From Shinisaurus crocodilurus (Eukaryota; Chordata; Lepidosauria; Squamata; Shinisauridae): a stretch of DNA of 64,000 bases. The notes below the pieces were generated by a model, which was not told the DNA's origin, did no database searches, and was given only the letters and a program-made list of their open reading frames with translations. Position numbers and translations under genes: made by a program. Shown here piece after piece: positions 1 through 11,930 of the stretch. The stretch covers positions 109,497,379 to 109,561,378 of the forward strand of contig CM037876.1 in NCBI GenBank assembly GCA_021292165.1, written 5' to 3'. The stretch's first letter is position 1. The number at the start of each line of letters is the position of its first letter.

Positions 1-1139
1 CCAGTTGTGGAACTCTTTTGTGGAAGATAATTTGCCCCCTTCCCTTTTTATCTACTTCCAAGGTGAAGACAATTTTGTTCAGACAGGCTTTCCATTAATT
101 TTGGTGAAGGCTGAGACACTTGCCATGCTGCTTCTGTTTGGGGGCTGTTAATTGTTAATTGTTTTATTGGGCATGTTCTCACATCATGCTAACCCACCCT
201 GGCAATAAGCCAGGGTGGGTTGGTTGTTGGCCAAACACCCCACAGTGCTCCTGACAGGCGATCGGGCTCACTGTGGGTTGTTCACCCCATCCCTCCCCTT
301 GGTTGTCCTGTACGTATCCCAGGGGACCCCATGGCAGAACCGACTTCTCTTCCCTCCTGCTACCACGATTGCAAGTTGATTTCAGCTTGCCACGGCTTTT
401 TTCCCCCCTTTCCCCTGTTTTTCAGAGATCGCAGCTGGCATTCGCGAGCTCCGTTTTGACCGCGCCTTCAAAGTGCCTGAGTGGCACATTGGAGGGGCTG
501 TCTGTGGCTGGCAAACATTTTTTTTTTATTTTACTTTTTTGCACATGTTTTATTTCCGCCCCCCCCATTTTTTAGCTGCAACTGTGCAGGAGTGCAGCAG
601 TTCTACAAGTGCAGAAATTGGGAGCCTCAGTTGGGCAATGTCAGGGGGGTGAATACCTGCTGTCAGAATGCAGCAGATACCTACCCTACCCTTGATATTG
701 ACCCAAAGAGGCTCCAAATACAGTTTTCTTCCCTTTGCTTTCTCTTCACATTGTCAAAAGGCAAGCTGTCAAGGAAAAGCAAAGGCATGAGTGATCTTAG
801 CTCACAAAAAGGGGGTGGTGCTATTTACATCCCCTTTGCAGCGAGATCATCACCTTCCTCCCCCCCCCCCCCCCGACAGTCCTCAGGGTGATGCACATTT
901 TGCGCTTTCCCCCAAGACTCTAGCTGCTTGGGAAAGTGCAAAAGTGCATCGCACCCCCTTTTCTGGGTTCCCCTTTCAAATGGGGTTTTGACAGGGCAAT
1001 GGGTGGTTTCTGACTGGGACATATGGCTGTATATGCCCCAGTCCAAACCCCCCCATTGCCCCTGCGGGAATTGGTCAAAAAACTGCGGCAACCCTGATTC
1101 TGGTTACACGATGGGTTGTCATATTGTGCAAACCCAATC
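1..1139. other. Intergenic DNA, no gene recognised
   Basis: No conserved open reading frame is seen. It contains a perfect 13-bp-arm hairpin at 191-221 (loop AATAA), T-rich and C-rich runs (poly-C at about 858-875), and nothing else I can classify. Confidence 0.5.
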
Positions 1140-1225
1140 ATTGTGTTTTGAATGTTTTTAGCTGCTTTAAGCACTACTTTGGTAGGTGGAAAGACTGGAT
1201 ATAAATTGAAATAAATAAATAAATC
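1140..1225 (+). mobile_element. LINE 3' tail fragment
   Basis: The segment reads as a LINE tail: a GGAAAGACTGGATATAAAT motif followed by (AATAA)n at 1210-1224. Similar tails end CR1/L2-group elements elsewhere in the window. Confidence 0.5.
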
Positions 1226-1396
1226 CCCTTTCCCTTTGTGTTTGTCTGTTCATTCTTACTTGTGTGCCTTTCCCCACTTTCAGTCCTCTGCTATTCCCAG
1301 CTGTTGATATCGCTGCCTGCCCACCACTGTCACCCAGTTGCACACCAAGTTCTAGCTGATTGGTGGGGTGGATTGCAAGCATGTGGTGACTGAATG

Positions 1397-2064
1397 TGTT
1401 GACCCACCCTGAAGGCGCGCAAGCCTCCTGGAAAAGCAGAGCGCTTCACTTGTGTGAGATGGAAGATTTAAAATCCTATTCTCGTGTGCAAACGCCCATA
1501 AATCTACACACAGAAGTTCAGACTTGTCTCTCCCACTCCATGCAGCATTCCAAGCGTATCGGATGTCAGTCTCCTCCTTGCAGATCCCAGTAATAAGGAA
1601 ATAACTCTGTAGACTCCACAGGTTATTGTTCTACCTGTTTATTTCTATAGCAAGTATATCCTACAGAGCATACATCTCCTAATTTACAGTCCATGTGCAG
1701 AGAGCAATGCATAGCAAGCATTAATCCAGTGAAGCAAGTTGTGCTTCACCTCAGCTAAGACGTTACATGATTGCATTAAGTCCAGCAAGCACTAGTCAGA
1801 AGACCAGAGAGAGAGAAGAAAGCAATTCCACCTCTCTCCAAAATGGCCACAGAACAGAAAGCTAACAAATCAGTACGTCACCAGAAAATACAAACCATGT
1901 GACCAGCTCGTATTTCTTTCACACCTACTTTTCCCATGAGAAACAGGCAGGAAGTAGAAGACTAAACATAACTTGTTTACCAGCCATTCTGTACCTTACA
2001 TATGTCAACAATGTGCCACAGCTGGTGTTTGTGCTACATGTCACAACAGTGACAATGTGCCACA
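1397..2064 (-). mobile_element. LTR-like repeat, copy A
   Basis: Read on the minus strand, this aligns by eye over almost its whole length with 33464-34101: the start TGTGGCA, the block CAGCTGTGGCACATTGTT, the block CTCTGCACATGGACTGTAA and an AATAAACAGGTAGAA polyadenylation-type motif are shared. The form (TG start, AATAAA about two thirds along, CA end) fits a solo LTR of an endogenous retrovirus. No convincing target duplication was found and no coding region accompanies it. Confidence 0.55.
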
Positions 2065-2079
2065 TCATTTACAGGTGAT

Positions 2080-2165
2080 GTGGCTCACATCCACCAGCAG
2101 CCCCATCAGGAGTGTGGAAAGCTAAGCAGGGTCAGGCCTGGTTATTACTTGAATGGGAGATCCCT
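2080..2165 (+). mobile_element. 5S rRNA-like SINE head
   Basis: The stretch GAAAGCTAAGCAGGGTCAGG followed by CCTGGTTATTACTTGAATGGGAGA is a diverged match to the internal promoter part of vertebrate 5S rRNA. It is directly followed by a CR1-type 3' tail, which suggests a 5S-headed SINE or a chance junction. Confidence 0.55.
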
Positions 2166-2255
2166 CCTCTAGTTTCCTGCATTGAGCAAGGGGTTGGACT
2201 CGATGGCCTTGTAGGCCCCTTCCAACTCTATGATCTATGAAATCTATGAAAATCT
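2166..2255 (+). mobile_element. CR1 LINE 3' end
   Basis: Contains TTGAGCAAGGGGTTGGACTC and GGCCCCTTCCAACTCTATGA followed by repeated ATCTATGAAA units, the typical CR1 3' end with its short tandem tail. Confidence 0.8.
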
Positions 2256-2676
2256 ATGAGTTCTCACTGTGTGGGTGAGGACTCTGTTGGTCACCATGGG
2301 GACCAGTCAGATCCCGCTTCCAGATGACACCCCTCCCCACAGGCCAAAGACCAGGGAGTGGAACAGCAGTCTCCCAATAACACCTTCTGGTTTGACATTC
2401 CAGGAAGTAATATAACAATTGATAAACAATGCCTGATACACCCATCCTTGCCAGGTGGCCCAGAACAGTACCATGGGGAATGGTATTGAAAACCATTGAG
2501 AGGTCCAGGAGGATCAGCAGGGCCATATGACCTTTGTCCCTCTCCCAGCACAAGTCATCCAGCTGGGTGACCAAGGCAGTTTCACTTCCAAAACTGTGGT
2601 GGAAACCTGAGTGGAAAGGATGCAAATAATCAAGTTCATCCGGGAAACCTTGGAGCAGAGACACAATTAATGGATT
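2256..2676 (-). mobile_element. CR1/L3-group LINE fragment, reverse transcriptase part
   Basis: The minus-strand translation includes YLHPFHSGFHHSFGSETALV and LLDLSMVFNTIPHGTVLGHL, reverse transcriptase domain hallmarks (FQSGFRPG..TETAL and LDLSAAFDTI in intact relatives). It is truncated and mutated. A similar fragment begins immediately beside it on the opposite strand. Confidence 0.7.
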
Positions 2677-3570
2677 ACCTTTGCCAGGAGAGAGACAGGG
2701 GTGTGTGATTCTCCTGGATCTCTCTGTGACTTTTGATACCATCACCCATGGTATCTTGTTGGACTCACTCTGTGGGTTGTGCATTTGGGGCATGCTGAAA
2801 TGGTAGTTCCATGCCTACCTGCAGAATCATTTCCAGAAAGTAGCATTTGTGGATTTCTGCTTGACCCCATGGCGATTGAGCTATGGTGTCCCACTGAGTT
2901 CCATTCTGTGCCCCATGCCATGCTCTTTAATATCTATATCAGGGGTGGGCAACTTCCAGAGGTCCAGGGGGCATTTCCTCCGCCCCCCAGCATGGGCCAC
3001 AGTCTCTGGGGCACCCAGGAAAATAATGCCAAAATCACTGGTTTGCTGCCAAAATTTGTCAGTAGGATGCTACAAATTTAGCATTTTTTGCAAGCTAAAT
3101 TTAACCCCTTTGGCCAGATTTAGCTTGCAAAAATGCTAAATTTGGGTGCTACGGATACCATTTCCCCCCCAGAAACTTTTGTTTTTTTAGAATTGGGTGA
3201 CAATGGGGGATGGGGGGGCAGAGGCTGCAACAGGAGGTGGAGGAGGCCACATGTTGCCCACCCCTGATATATGAAGCCTCTGGGAGAGGTACGGTAATCA
3301 GAGGCTTGGGGGCAAAGTGTCAGCAGTACACTGATGACACTCAGATATACTTCTCCTTGCCATCTGAGTAAGGTGAGGCCATGCAGGTGCTGGATTGGTG
3401 CCTGGAGGCAGTAATGGGTTGAATGAGGGCCAATACATTTATACTGAATTCAACAAGACAGAGGTCCTATGGGTGGTTGGTTCTTGGGTCCAGTAGATAG
3501 CCTGTTCTGGATGGGGTTGCACTCCCCCTAAGAAATCGAGTGCATAGTCTGGGGCTACTCCTTGATCCAG
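2677..3570 (+). mobile_element. CR1/L3-group LINE fragment, split by a hAT element
   Basis: The plus strand reads ILLDLSVTFDTITHGILLDS, then a degenerate GVPLSSILCPMPCSL, and after an insertion YMKPLGEV and CQQYTDDTQIYF, the last being a decayed YADD catalytic box. The reading is interrupted at 2940-3266 by a hAT-like element. Head-to-head with the fragment at 2256-2676. Confidence 0.7.
2940..3266. mobile_element. Non-autonomous hAT-like transposon inside a LINE
   Basis: The ends are CAGGGGTGGGCAAC and GTTGCCCACCCCTG, a perfect 14-bp terminal inverted repeat. The 5' flank ATCTATAT (2932-2939) and the 3' flank ATATAT before GAAGCC fit an 8-bp target duplication with a 2-bp loss, since the LINE needs AATATCTATATGAAG here. 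No transposase reading frame. Confidence 0.75.
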
Positions 3571-3754
3571 CTTTTCTTTTTTTAAAAATGTAAAAATCAA
3601 ATTCATAAAGCAGTAAACAAAACGTATATAAAGGCACAGGAAATTCATTGAGTGTTTGCTAACATAAATCAATTACTATATTCCAATTGATTGCTGAGAC
3701 ATGATTATGCAGACGCAGATAAAGTTATTATGCTGAAGTGTTCCAAAAGTATGA

Positions 3755-3944
3755 CCTGGTTCACATGACACAATAAGCCACAGTGGGTTGTGAGCCATGT
3801 TTTTTCAGCATGGTTTGTTGCATTGTGTGAACCTGGCACCGTGGCACCAGCATAACTTGTTAACTACTGACAACCCAGTCTGAGAATCTGTGGCTTGCTG
3901 GGTTGTTTGCTCTCAGCACAGCTTGTTGTGTCATCTGAACCCAG
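3755..3944. mobile_element. MITE with long terminal inverted repeats
   Basis: The left end CTGGTTCACATGACACAATA and the complement of the right end (CTGGGTTCAGATGACACAAC) form imperfect inverted repeats. The same end motif occurs at 6066-6386. Confidence 0.55.
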
Positions 3945-3949
3945 CAAAA

Positions 3950-5050
3950 TGACTTGTGAGTGGCTTGTCTAAGAGGGCTGCAGAGCCACTTGGCAAGACC
4001 AGTGAAAAACCCAACTGCCCCCTTGTGATTTTGCTAATGCTGCGCTGCCGCCCTCCTGTCAGTGCCCTCCACCCCACTGCTGATATATTGCTAAGAAATG
4101 ACATTGGAGAAGTTCCTGAACATCTTTAAAAAAAAATTTCCTGGTCCTTCACAAGTGCACAGGTTTGCACATTCACCTGTCTGCTATTTACCGTACATGC
4201 TTCATTAGTACACTGTTGGTAAAGTAGACCAGTCACCAGCACACTGTTATCCCATTCCCTTTCCTACATCTTGAAATGACACTTACCTCCTTCACTTCGG
4301 CACTTCCCCTGACATCAACCTCCTTTTTTATTATTATTTTCACCTGCGGAACTTGCAAGTCTCAAGAGGTAAGCAACAAGCGCCAGGAGGGAGCAGTACA
4401 GTAATTGCATTCCTGCAGTACTTACACCCACCACAAAGGCTCTTTCAGCCACTACTTTCGGCTTCTTCCCACCACCCCACTTAGGTCTCTAGGTTTGGCC
4501 TGGTGCTTAGGTCCCAGAGACCTACCTGTGGGTCAAAACCCCAATTATCTTAGCTGTGAGCCCCTGAAGGGCTGTTGCCTGCGCTGTGGTGCTATGCACT
4601 GCCCCCCTGCCTCCTCCTTACCCTTTCAGTTTAAAAGTGAGCATACTGTGCTGCTCTGCCTTTTCCAGGGCAATTGGGTGCATGCAACTGACCTAAAAAG
4701 GAGGAGAGGAAGTGGAACAAGTTGGCAGCAATTGGGCAGGAAGTAAACAGAAGACAGGAGGCAGAGATAGAAAATCACAACATAACATGGCATGGTGGTA
4801 GTAGAAACAGTACACCCACCTACCTGCCCATATGCATTGCATTATGGGCCAGATTAGAAGGCCTTCTTCCACGTGGAAATTGACATGAATTTTACTGGCA
4901 AGAATGCTGAGATATGTAGCCACAATCCCATCCCTAGTGGGAATGGATGCTACACTGAGATCTGAGGCACCCATCTGAAGATGCTGGCAGAGTGAGAAGG
5001 GTTGCTGACACTGTGGCTACAAGTGAATAGACTGAGGAAAAGAACTGGAA
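3950..5050. other. Intergenic DNA, no gene recognised
   Basis: No conserved coding sequence or classified repeat was recognised here. Confidence 0.4.
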
Positions 5051-6065
5051 ATGCTCTTGTGGGGGTGGGAGGAGAAAGGACCATGTAAGAAAGAAACAGA
5101 GGGAAGAAAAAACCCTGTAAAAATGGGGGTGTTTGCCACTGTTGCTCCTCTGCCATTGGAGCTCTGGCAGAGGGGGCAAAAAGAGGTGTTTGGGGGTTGT
5201 GTCAGGGGCGGATTGGGGGAGGCTTTAGATCCACAGTCTAAGCAGCTTGAGCAGCTACAGCTGATCCAGGATTCTATCAAAACTCTCCAGAGATCCATTG
5301 ATTCTATTGATATCTGTCTTTAACTGGTGGAGTCAAAAGTTAATATGTTGGAGGATCGGCTTACAGCTCATGAGACAGCAATGGCAGCTTCTCACAGTGT
5401 AATATCTACTTGTATTTCTCTTCTGGAAACTTTTTCTTGGAGAGCAAATTTGCATGTCCTTGGGCTTCAGGAACAGCCTACTCAGCTTTGTCTGCCAGAG
5501 TTTATGGATACGTTCCTGCATCAGTTATTGGTATTGCCATCAGATTTTTAGCTTGATATTGAATGAGCTTATCGTGGCTGTATGCATGGGTCCAGAGTGG
5601 GGCCTGTTGTAGATCAGCTTCTACGGGATTCAACTAAAGAATAACTGCTTCATACAGCTAGGCAAAGACGAGAGCCTTGTTGGGGTTCTGGCAATGATAA
5701 GATCCAGATTACACCAAGGAGGTTTCAGATCAGAGAAGGTAATTTACAAAGGCAAGATATGTTGGCAAGACATCTGGAACTGCGTTATCACATTCGTTAT
5801 CCTGCAATCTTTTGTGTTGCCTACCAAGATCAGTTAAGGACATTTCAATCTTGAAGCAGCTGAGTCTTTTCTTAAAGGCAATTACACCATAGAATCTCCA
5901 GCTATGTGTTTAAGCACCAAAGAACTTTAATCTAGCCTTCTGCCAGTCAGACCTGGACTTGTTAATGTGTATGCTGTCTAAGCAGATAATGCTCTGGGCA
6001 TTTGGCCATGTTTTACTTTGTTCCAGTCTCTCTCTGTCTCTCTCTCTCTCTCTCTTTTTCTCTGA

Positions 6066-6386
6066 CTGGGTTCAGACAACATGATAACCCACATTCAAAG
6101 GCTGAGCATGGCTTGAGTGTGAGTTGTTGTTGAAATGTGGGTTGTTGTTGAAATTTGGGTTATCGTGTTGTCTGAACCCAGCCAAGATAACAAACCATGG
6201 TGAACAACCCACAGTTCACATCCCAACAACAAACCATGGGTTTTCTTCATGGGTTGTTCATTGTTAACAAGTCATGGCTTGTTAGCGCAGTTGGGTTCAG
6301 ACTACGATAACCCATGGTTCAACAACAACTCACATTCAACCCATTCTCAACCCTTCAGTGTGGGTTATTGTGTTGTCTGAACCCAG
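6066..6386. mobile_element. Pair of palindromic MITEs
   Basis: Two units, 6066-6181 and 6292-6386, each begin CTGGGTTCAGAC(A)AC and end with its complement GTTGTCTGAACCCAG. The interior is rich in AACCCA/TGGGTT and AACCATGG motifs. They lie in the Tx1-like LINE. Confidence 0.6.
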
Positions 6387-6418
6387 TCACTCTCTCTTTA
6401 CTATTCCCTTCGATATAC

Positions 6419-6421
<3 letters not shown>

Positions 6422-6458
<37 letters not shown>
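6422..6458. repeat. (TA)n microsatellite
   Basis: Uninterrupted TA dinucleotide run. A second run lies at 12211-12234. Confidence 0.95.
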
Positions 6459-6463
<5 letters not shown>

Positions 6464-7130
6464 TTACATGCTCACACACAGATTAAAATACCTTCTAAAA
6501 TACCCATTTATTTCCTGATTAGTATATATATTTCATAATTGCTGAGTAGGGATGGGCTGTCGGGGTTACCTTGCCCGCTTACTGGAAGCCATATTTTTAT
6601 TTTTATTTTTTGCTTCTTTACACTATTTTTCATATATTTGGGGGGTCTTTTTTGGTGGGGGATGTTGGGATTATGAGGGACACTTGTTTTTCTTTTGTTT
6701 TTTCTTTTCAATTTAATGTTGCTATTTTTTTATTTTAGTTGTTTTGTAAGTTGTTGCATAATACATATTATTTTGATTTTTTTTTAAAAAATGGATTGGA
6801 ATGTATTAATTCTATGATTTATACATATCATTTAAAAGTAGGTAACTTTTATAAAATGGCAAGATGTTTGTGTGTGGGGCGGTGAGAAACATGTTTACTT
6901 TGCTTATTTTTTTCTTTCGATGTCTAATATGATTTCATGGAATGTCAGGGGACTGCAAAATTTAGATAAGCATAAGAGGGTTCTCTCCAAGCTAAAAGTG
7001 CTCAACACCAATGAAGCATTTTTACAAGAAACCCGTTTGATGGCCGTGGATGAATATTTGCTAAGAGATTGGGTTGGGGAGGTCCATATAACAGTTATTT
7101 TGACACAGTTCAAAGGGGTTGCTATTTCAA

Positions 7131-7132
<2 letters not shown>

Positions 7133-7172
<40 letters not shown>
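7133..7172. repeat. (ATC)n microsatellite
   Basis: About 13 CAT/ATC units; adjacent to the boundary of a LINE tail insertion. Confidence 0.95.
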
Positions 7173-7174
<2 letters not shown>

Positions 7175-7448
7175 ATTTATTTATATCCCACCTTATTCCC
7201 AGCACTGGGACTCAAGGCAGCTTTACAACATTAACAATTGTACAATTAAAACATATAAATAGAAATATGCAAAAGTTAAAAATATAATTAAATCAGCTAT
7301 ACAAAATATCAAAGTTAAAACAAGAACAATATAAACAGTGCGATCCATCACATTCTCACAAGTCTGGGCTATTCCCAAAGGCCTGCTGGAACAAAAATTT
7401 TTTGCCTGCCTCCAGAACCACACCAAGGAGGGTGCCATTCTAGCCTCA
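7173..7448 (-). mobile_element. LINE 3' end (CR1/L2-like), minus strand
   Basis: The left edge ATTTATTTATATCCCACCTT and CTCAAGGCAGCTTTACAACA, the A-rich middle, and AAATTTTTTGCCTGCCTCCA read as the reversed 3' end of a LINE whose ORF ends in a GKKFLFQQAFG-like peptide. It splits the endonuclease of the Tx1-like LINE. Confidence 0.6.
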
Positions 7449-9366
7449 TAAGCGACTCTTCACAAGAGACATAAGTGACTCTTCAGTTCAACAGGTGATT
7501 ATTGATCCTGATGGTCACTTTTTGATTCTAGTTGGGAAACATATCGATAAGGTAATCGCCATGATTAATATTTATGGGTCTAATAATGATTCTCCAGTTA
7601 TGTTTCATGAATGTTTTAGCAAATTGGTTGATGTTGCTTATGATTATTTGATTGTGGGTGGGAACGTTAATAAGCTTTTAGATCCATTGCTGTATAGGAG
7701 TACATCTGCTCCCAAGAGGCAAACTGCAGTAAGATTTAAAACACTTCAGGCCTATATGGTTGGACTTGGTCTGAATGATGCTTGGAGAATTTGGCATCCT
7801 GATGAGACAGACTACACCTTTATTTCACCTGTCCATCATAACTGCTTTCAATTTGATTATTTTTTGGTTTCTACATCTCTGCTACATCAAAGAAATGCTG
7901 GTAAGTTTGATATGCTGGTAGTTTCAGACCATGCCCCAGTTTGCTTGGAGTTGCAATTTTCAGATTTGCCGAGCTCCCCCCAACCCGTCTGTGGCGCTTT
8001 GTTTCTCTTTTTCATGATGATGTCTAAATCACAGATTTCTGCTGAGTTATTAGAATATTTCACAATTAATGAGGGTACAGCTGATTCTTGCACCATTGAG
8101 TGGGAGGCCAGTAAAGCTTTTATACAGGGCCGAATTATTTTATATGCTTCTTAATAAAAAAAAAAATCCCAGTAAGATTCTGGCATGTCCTCTTAAGCAG
8201 AAAAAACATCAAAATTTTATTTCAGCTGTCAAAAATGGGAGTGATACAATATACACCTCTCCCATAGATAAAATTCACAATGTTTAAAGTTTTATTCTGA
8301 TTTGTATAGTATGGGAAGTGAAACATAGGAGCAGTGCATGGATGTGTTAGAATTTGATTTATGTTTGGAACCTCTGGTTTGTACTATTAGACAGAATAGT
8401 AGTATTCACGGCTTTGTGCATGGTAGTTTAGAATTCAAAATTATTCTTTATAGTGATAATCTTATTCTCTCGAAACTTCAGTCATCTGTTTTGGCTTTGA
8501 TGCAGGTAATTAATACTTTTAGTAACTTGTCTGACTATTCAATTAACTGGTCAAAGTTTGAATTGATGCCAATTGGACATACTATATCTCGTAGTGTATT
8601 AGCTAACTGGCAATTTCAATGGTGCTCAGATGTTATTACTTATTTGGGAATACTTATTCCCAGAGACATATCTCAAATCAAATGAGCAAACTCAATTTGA
8701 ATGAGCTAATTAATGAGATCTCATGGGATTTAGATAGATGGGCATCTTTAAAGTTGAGTTTGTGGGGAAAGGTTAATACACTCAAGATGAATACTTTACC
8801 CCGGATTGTTTATGTTATACATGGGATTCCTTTATCTATACCCAGCAAATATTTCCAAAACTGAATGCTTTGTTTAGTAAATTCTTTTGGGGTTCCTCTC
8901 TACCATGAACATCCTTGAAAGGGATGCAACTTTCAGTTAAAGAAGGTGGTTTTGGCTTTCTGGATCTTGCTTTATATCATCGGGCCTACTAAGCTTTCGT
9001 CTTTTCCACTTTGATCAGATTTTCTACCTTGGTCAATTTTAGAATCTTGTCTGGATCCTTTCTCTAAATGGATGGCATTAGGTTCTCGGCACATTAACAC
9101 GGACAGGGTTCCTCCCATAGTTACAGCTGTTAGAGATGTGTGCCATATAATGTCATGTCAATTACATTTTGATCCATTTCCTCAAAATGCTAAATTGACT
9201 CAATGGGGAAACCCAGATTTAAAAATTGGTAAGAAAATATTTTTGTGACAGACTTGGACGTTTAAGTTGATCTTTACCTTGGATCAACTAGTGTGTGTTG
9301 ATGATGAGTTTTTGTCATTCTTGGCTTTGCGTACCATATACAACTGGCCTGCTACAGCTGAATGGC

Positions 9367-9540
9367 AATACCGTATTTTTCTGTGTATAAGACGCCCCCA
9401 TGTATAAGACGGCCCCCACTGGGCAGTTTCGCAACCGCGCAGTTCTCTCCTCAGCTTACTTCCGTGTATAAGACGACCCTCAATTTTTAGTCTAACAATT
9501 TTAGGAAAAAGTATAGTCTTATACATGGAAAAATACTGTT
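9367..9540. mobile_element. MITE with TACCGTATTTTTC-type ends
   Basis: The left end TACCGTATTTTTCTGTGTAT and right end ATACATGGAAAAATACTGTT are inverted repeats, with internal GTATAAGACG motifs repeated three times. It interrupts the Tx1-like LINE. Confidence 0.65.
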
Positions 9541-9810
9541 ACTTGCAATTGCAACATTTGTTAGAACTTAAGTTTGGCTCTGCCACTTTTACAGCTTTAG
9601 GGTCTCTTTCACTATTGGAAATACATAACCCATGATCCATGTTTATAAATATTATTGGTGAATAAATATGATATACAGCATCTTAAGCAGGAATGGAATA
9701 GGGAACTGAACGGTCCCATTTTGCCTAATCAATGGATCGCTGTTTTAGCATCTGTATCTGAAGCGTCTATAGATCTCAAGTTACGTCTTATTATATAAAC
9801 GTTGTACTGA

Positions 9811-9828
9811 AACACTCTTTAATATTTA
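9811..9828. repeat. Left target-site duplication of inverted L1
   Basis: AACACTCTTTAATATTTA, repeated exactly at 11913-11930. Confidence 0.9.
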
Positions 9829-11912
9829 TTTTTTTCCAACTGATTATCCATTATTCCCAGAAGAAACGGCTCTGGTTTCAATTGTACATTAATCTTTAAA
9901 ATCTTTTGTATTAATGAATGTATCTGTATCCAATTTTTTTTGGCTTTCTTACATTTCCACCACGTATGGTAAAATGTTCCTTCTTGTTGTTCAATTTCCA
10001 ACCCCAACCCCCCGAAGTGCCATTATACATTTAAGCCAATTTCTCCAGGGACATATACCAACAATACAGCATCTTATAAAAATTATCTTTAAGACTAGAA
10101 CATAATGTGTATTTCAAACCTTTTAGCCACATAGCTTCCCACTGCGCCATTAGTACAGTATATTATATCCAAAATTTTGGGCCCATTTTATCATACATCC
10201 CTTCATTTGTTCTTCCTCTGTCTCAAATTTCAACAAATGTTTATACATTTTAGCAATGACACGTTCATCATTAGCACATAATTCCCTTTCAAATTCAGAC
10301 TTAGTTCAAAATCATAACACTTTTTGTCTACTTTAAACCTTTCTATAATTTCTAAATAAGAAAACTATTGACATGTATAACCTTCTTTTATCAAATCCTC
10401 TCTTGATTTTATCTTATATTCACCTTGTGAAAATTCTAAGGTATCACGATATGTAAACCAATTATACATACCTGTCATTTCTCTTCTATAGTGAGCTTCT
10501 TATTTATTTATTTATTTATTTATTATATTTTTTAATCGCCCATCTGGCCGGTCACCCGGCCACCCTTGTGCTGATAACCACAATGGTATATTTGGTGAAA
10601 GCCTAGGTTTATATTTATTCCATATTCTCAAAATGGCACGTCTAACATAATAGTTATTAAATTCTGCATTGACCTTAGCTTTGTCATACCACAGATACCC
10701 ATGCCACCCAAATCTCAATCCATGTCCTTCTAACTCCAGTAATCTTCTGTTTTTCAGGAACATCCATTCTTTCATCCAAACTAAACAACAAGTTGCAAAA
10801 TATAATTTCAATTCAGGTAAACCCAGTCCTCCTCTTTCCTTCTCATCCTGTAATATCTTATATTTAATTCGTAGTTTTCCCCCTTGCCATATAATTTTAG
10901 ATATGTCTTTCTGCCATTGTTTAAATGGCAAGTCCGTTGTCAAAATAGGAATTGTCTGAAACAAAAATAACATTCTAGGTAAGAAATTCATTCGATTTAA
11001 TTGTAGATAGTCTTCCCAAAAGTGACAGCTGAACTTTATCCCATCTTAATAAATATTTTTTTAATTTCATTCCAAGTCTTAACATAATTGTTCTGAAATA
11101 ACATACAATTCATATTTGTCAAGTTGATACCCAAATATTTTACCTTCTTTTCAATATTATAACCTGTTTTATTTGTCAATTTTATTTGGTCTTGGATTTT
11201 CATATTTTTAGTTAACATCTTTGTCTTCCGTTTATTAACCTTAAAACCCGCTACTGCACCAAACTCCTTCAATTTAACCATTAAAGTTTCAATTCCCTTT
11301 AGAGGATCTTCCAAAATCAACACCAAGTCATCCACGAAAGCTCTCAACTTATAGGACTCCAATTCTTTCATCTTGCCTGATATCTCTATTCAGTATTTCA
11401 AGAACAAGAATAAACAACAAAGGTGACAGTGGACAACCTTGTCTTGTTCCTCTTTGTATTTTACATGGTTTTGTCAAATCTCCATGGAACTTTATTTTTA
11501 TATATGACAACAGCAGTGAGATTATTGTATGCACAAAAGTGGAAATGTTCAATTTTACCTTCAATAAAAGAATGGATGGTGAAGATGCTGGAATTGGCAG
11601 AGATGGCTAAACTTACTTCACTAATTAGAAAAACGTCAACATCTACGTTTATGGCTGAATGGAAACCTGTGTAATAGACTTTTTGCAGAGATCGGAGAAA
11701 AATGATTTGTGTATTTGTGGGTTTAATGAATAAGAAGAAAATTTGAGACAAATGGGAAAAAAGGGATTTTTCTTTAATTATAGAGTAAGAGAAAGCATTG
11801 TTACTTATATTTGTTGTGGAGAAAATCGGAAGTCCATTTTATGTTTTATTATTTGTTATACATGTTTTTGTAGTGTTTGTCTTTGTTCTTAACAAAAAAA
11901 AATTAAAAAAAG
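9829..11912. mobile_element. 5'-truncated L1 with twin-priming inversion
   Basis: The segment 9829-11480 is L1 ORF2 on the minus strand, from the reverse transcriptase (RGTRQGCPLSPLLF at about 11415-11455, then AFVDDLVLI with a decayed YADD at about 11320) through WMKEWMFLKNRRLLELEGHG to LGIMDNQLEK. The segment 11481-11912 is the plus-strand continuation, GTLFLYMTTAVRLLYAQKWK, with the 3' UTR and an A-rich tail. The second L1 at 34497-35914 shows the two pieces are contiguous in a normal copy. Perfect 18-bp duplications flank the whole. Stops and frameshifts make it dead. Confidence 0.85.
10501..10575 (-). mobile_element. CR1/L2-group LINE tail inside the L1
   Basis: TATTTATTTATTTATTTATT followed by TTAATCGCCCATCTGGCCGG is the reversed 3' end seen also at 39083-39160. 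It breaks the L1 ORF2 after PNIPLWLSA. Confidence 0.65.
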
Positions 11913-11930
11913 AACACTCTTTAATATTTA
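11913..11930. repeat. Right target-site duplication of inverted L1
   Basis: Exact copy of 9811-9828. Confidence 0.9.

Noticed and set aside
2080..2165. A functional 5S rRNA gene
   Set aside because: It is partial, carries many substitutions, lacks the 5' part and is followed by a LINE tail.
6872..7234. Open frame ending in a long histidine run
   Set aside because: The start is the LINE endonuclease; the histidines come from an (ATC)n microsatellite beside a later insertion.
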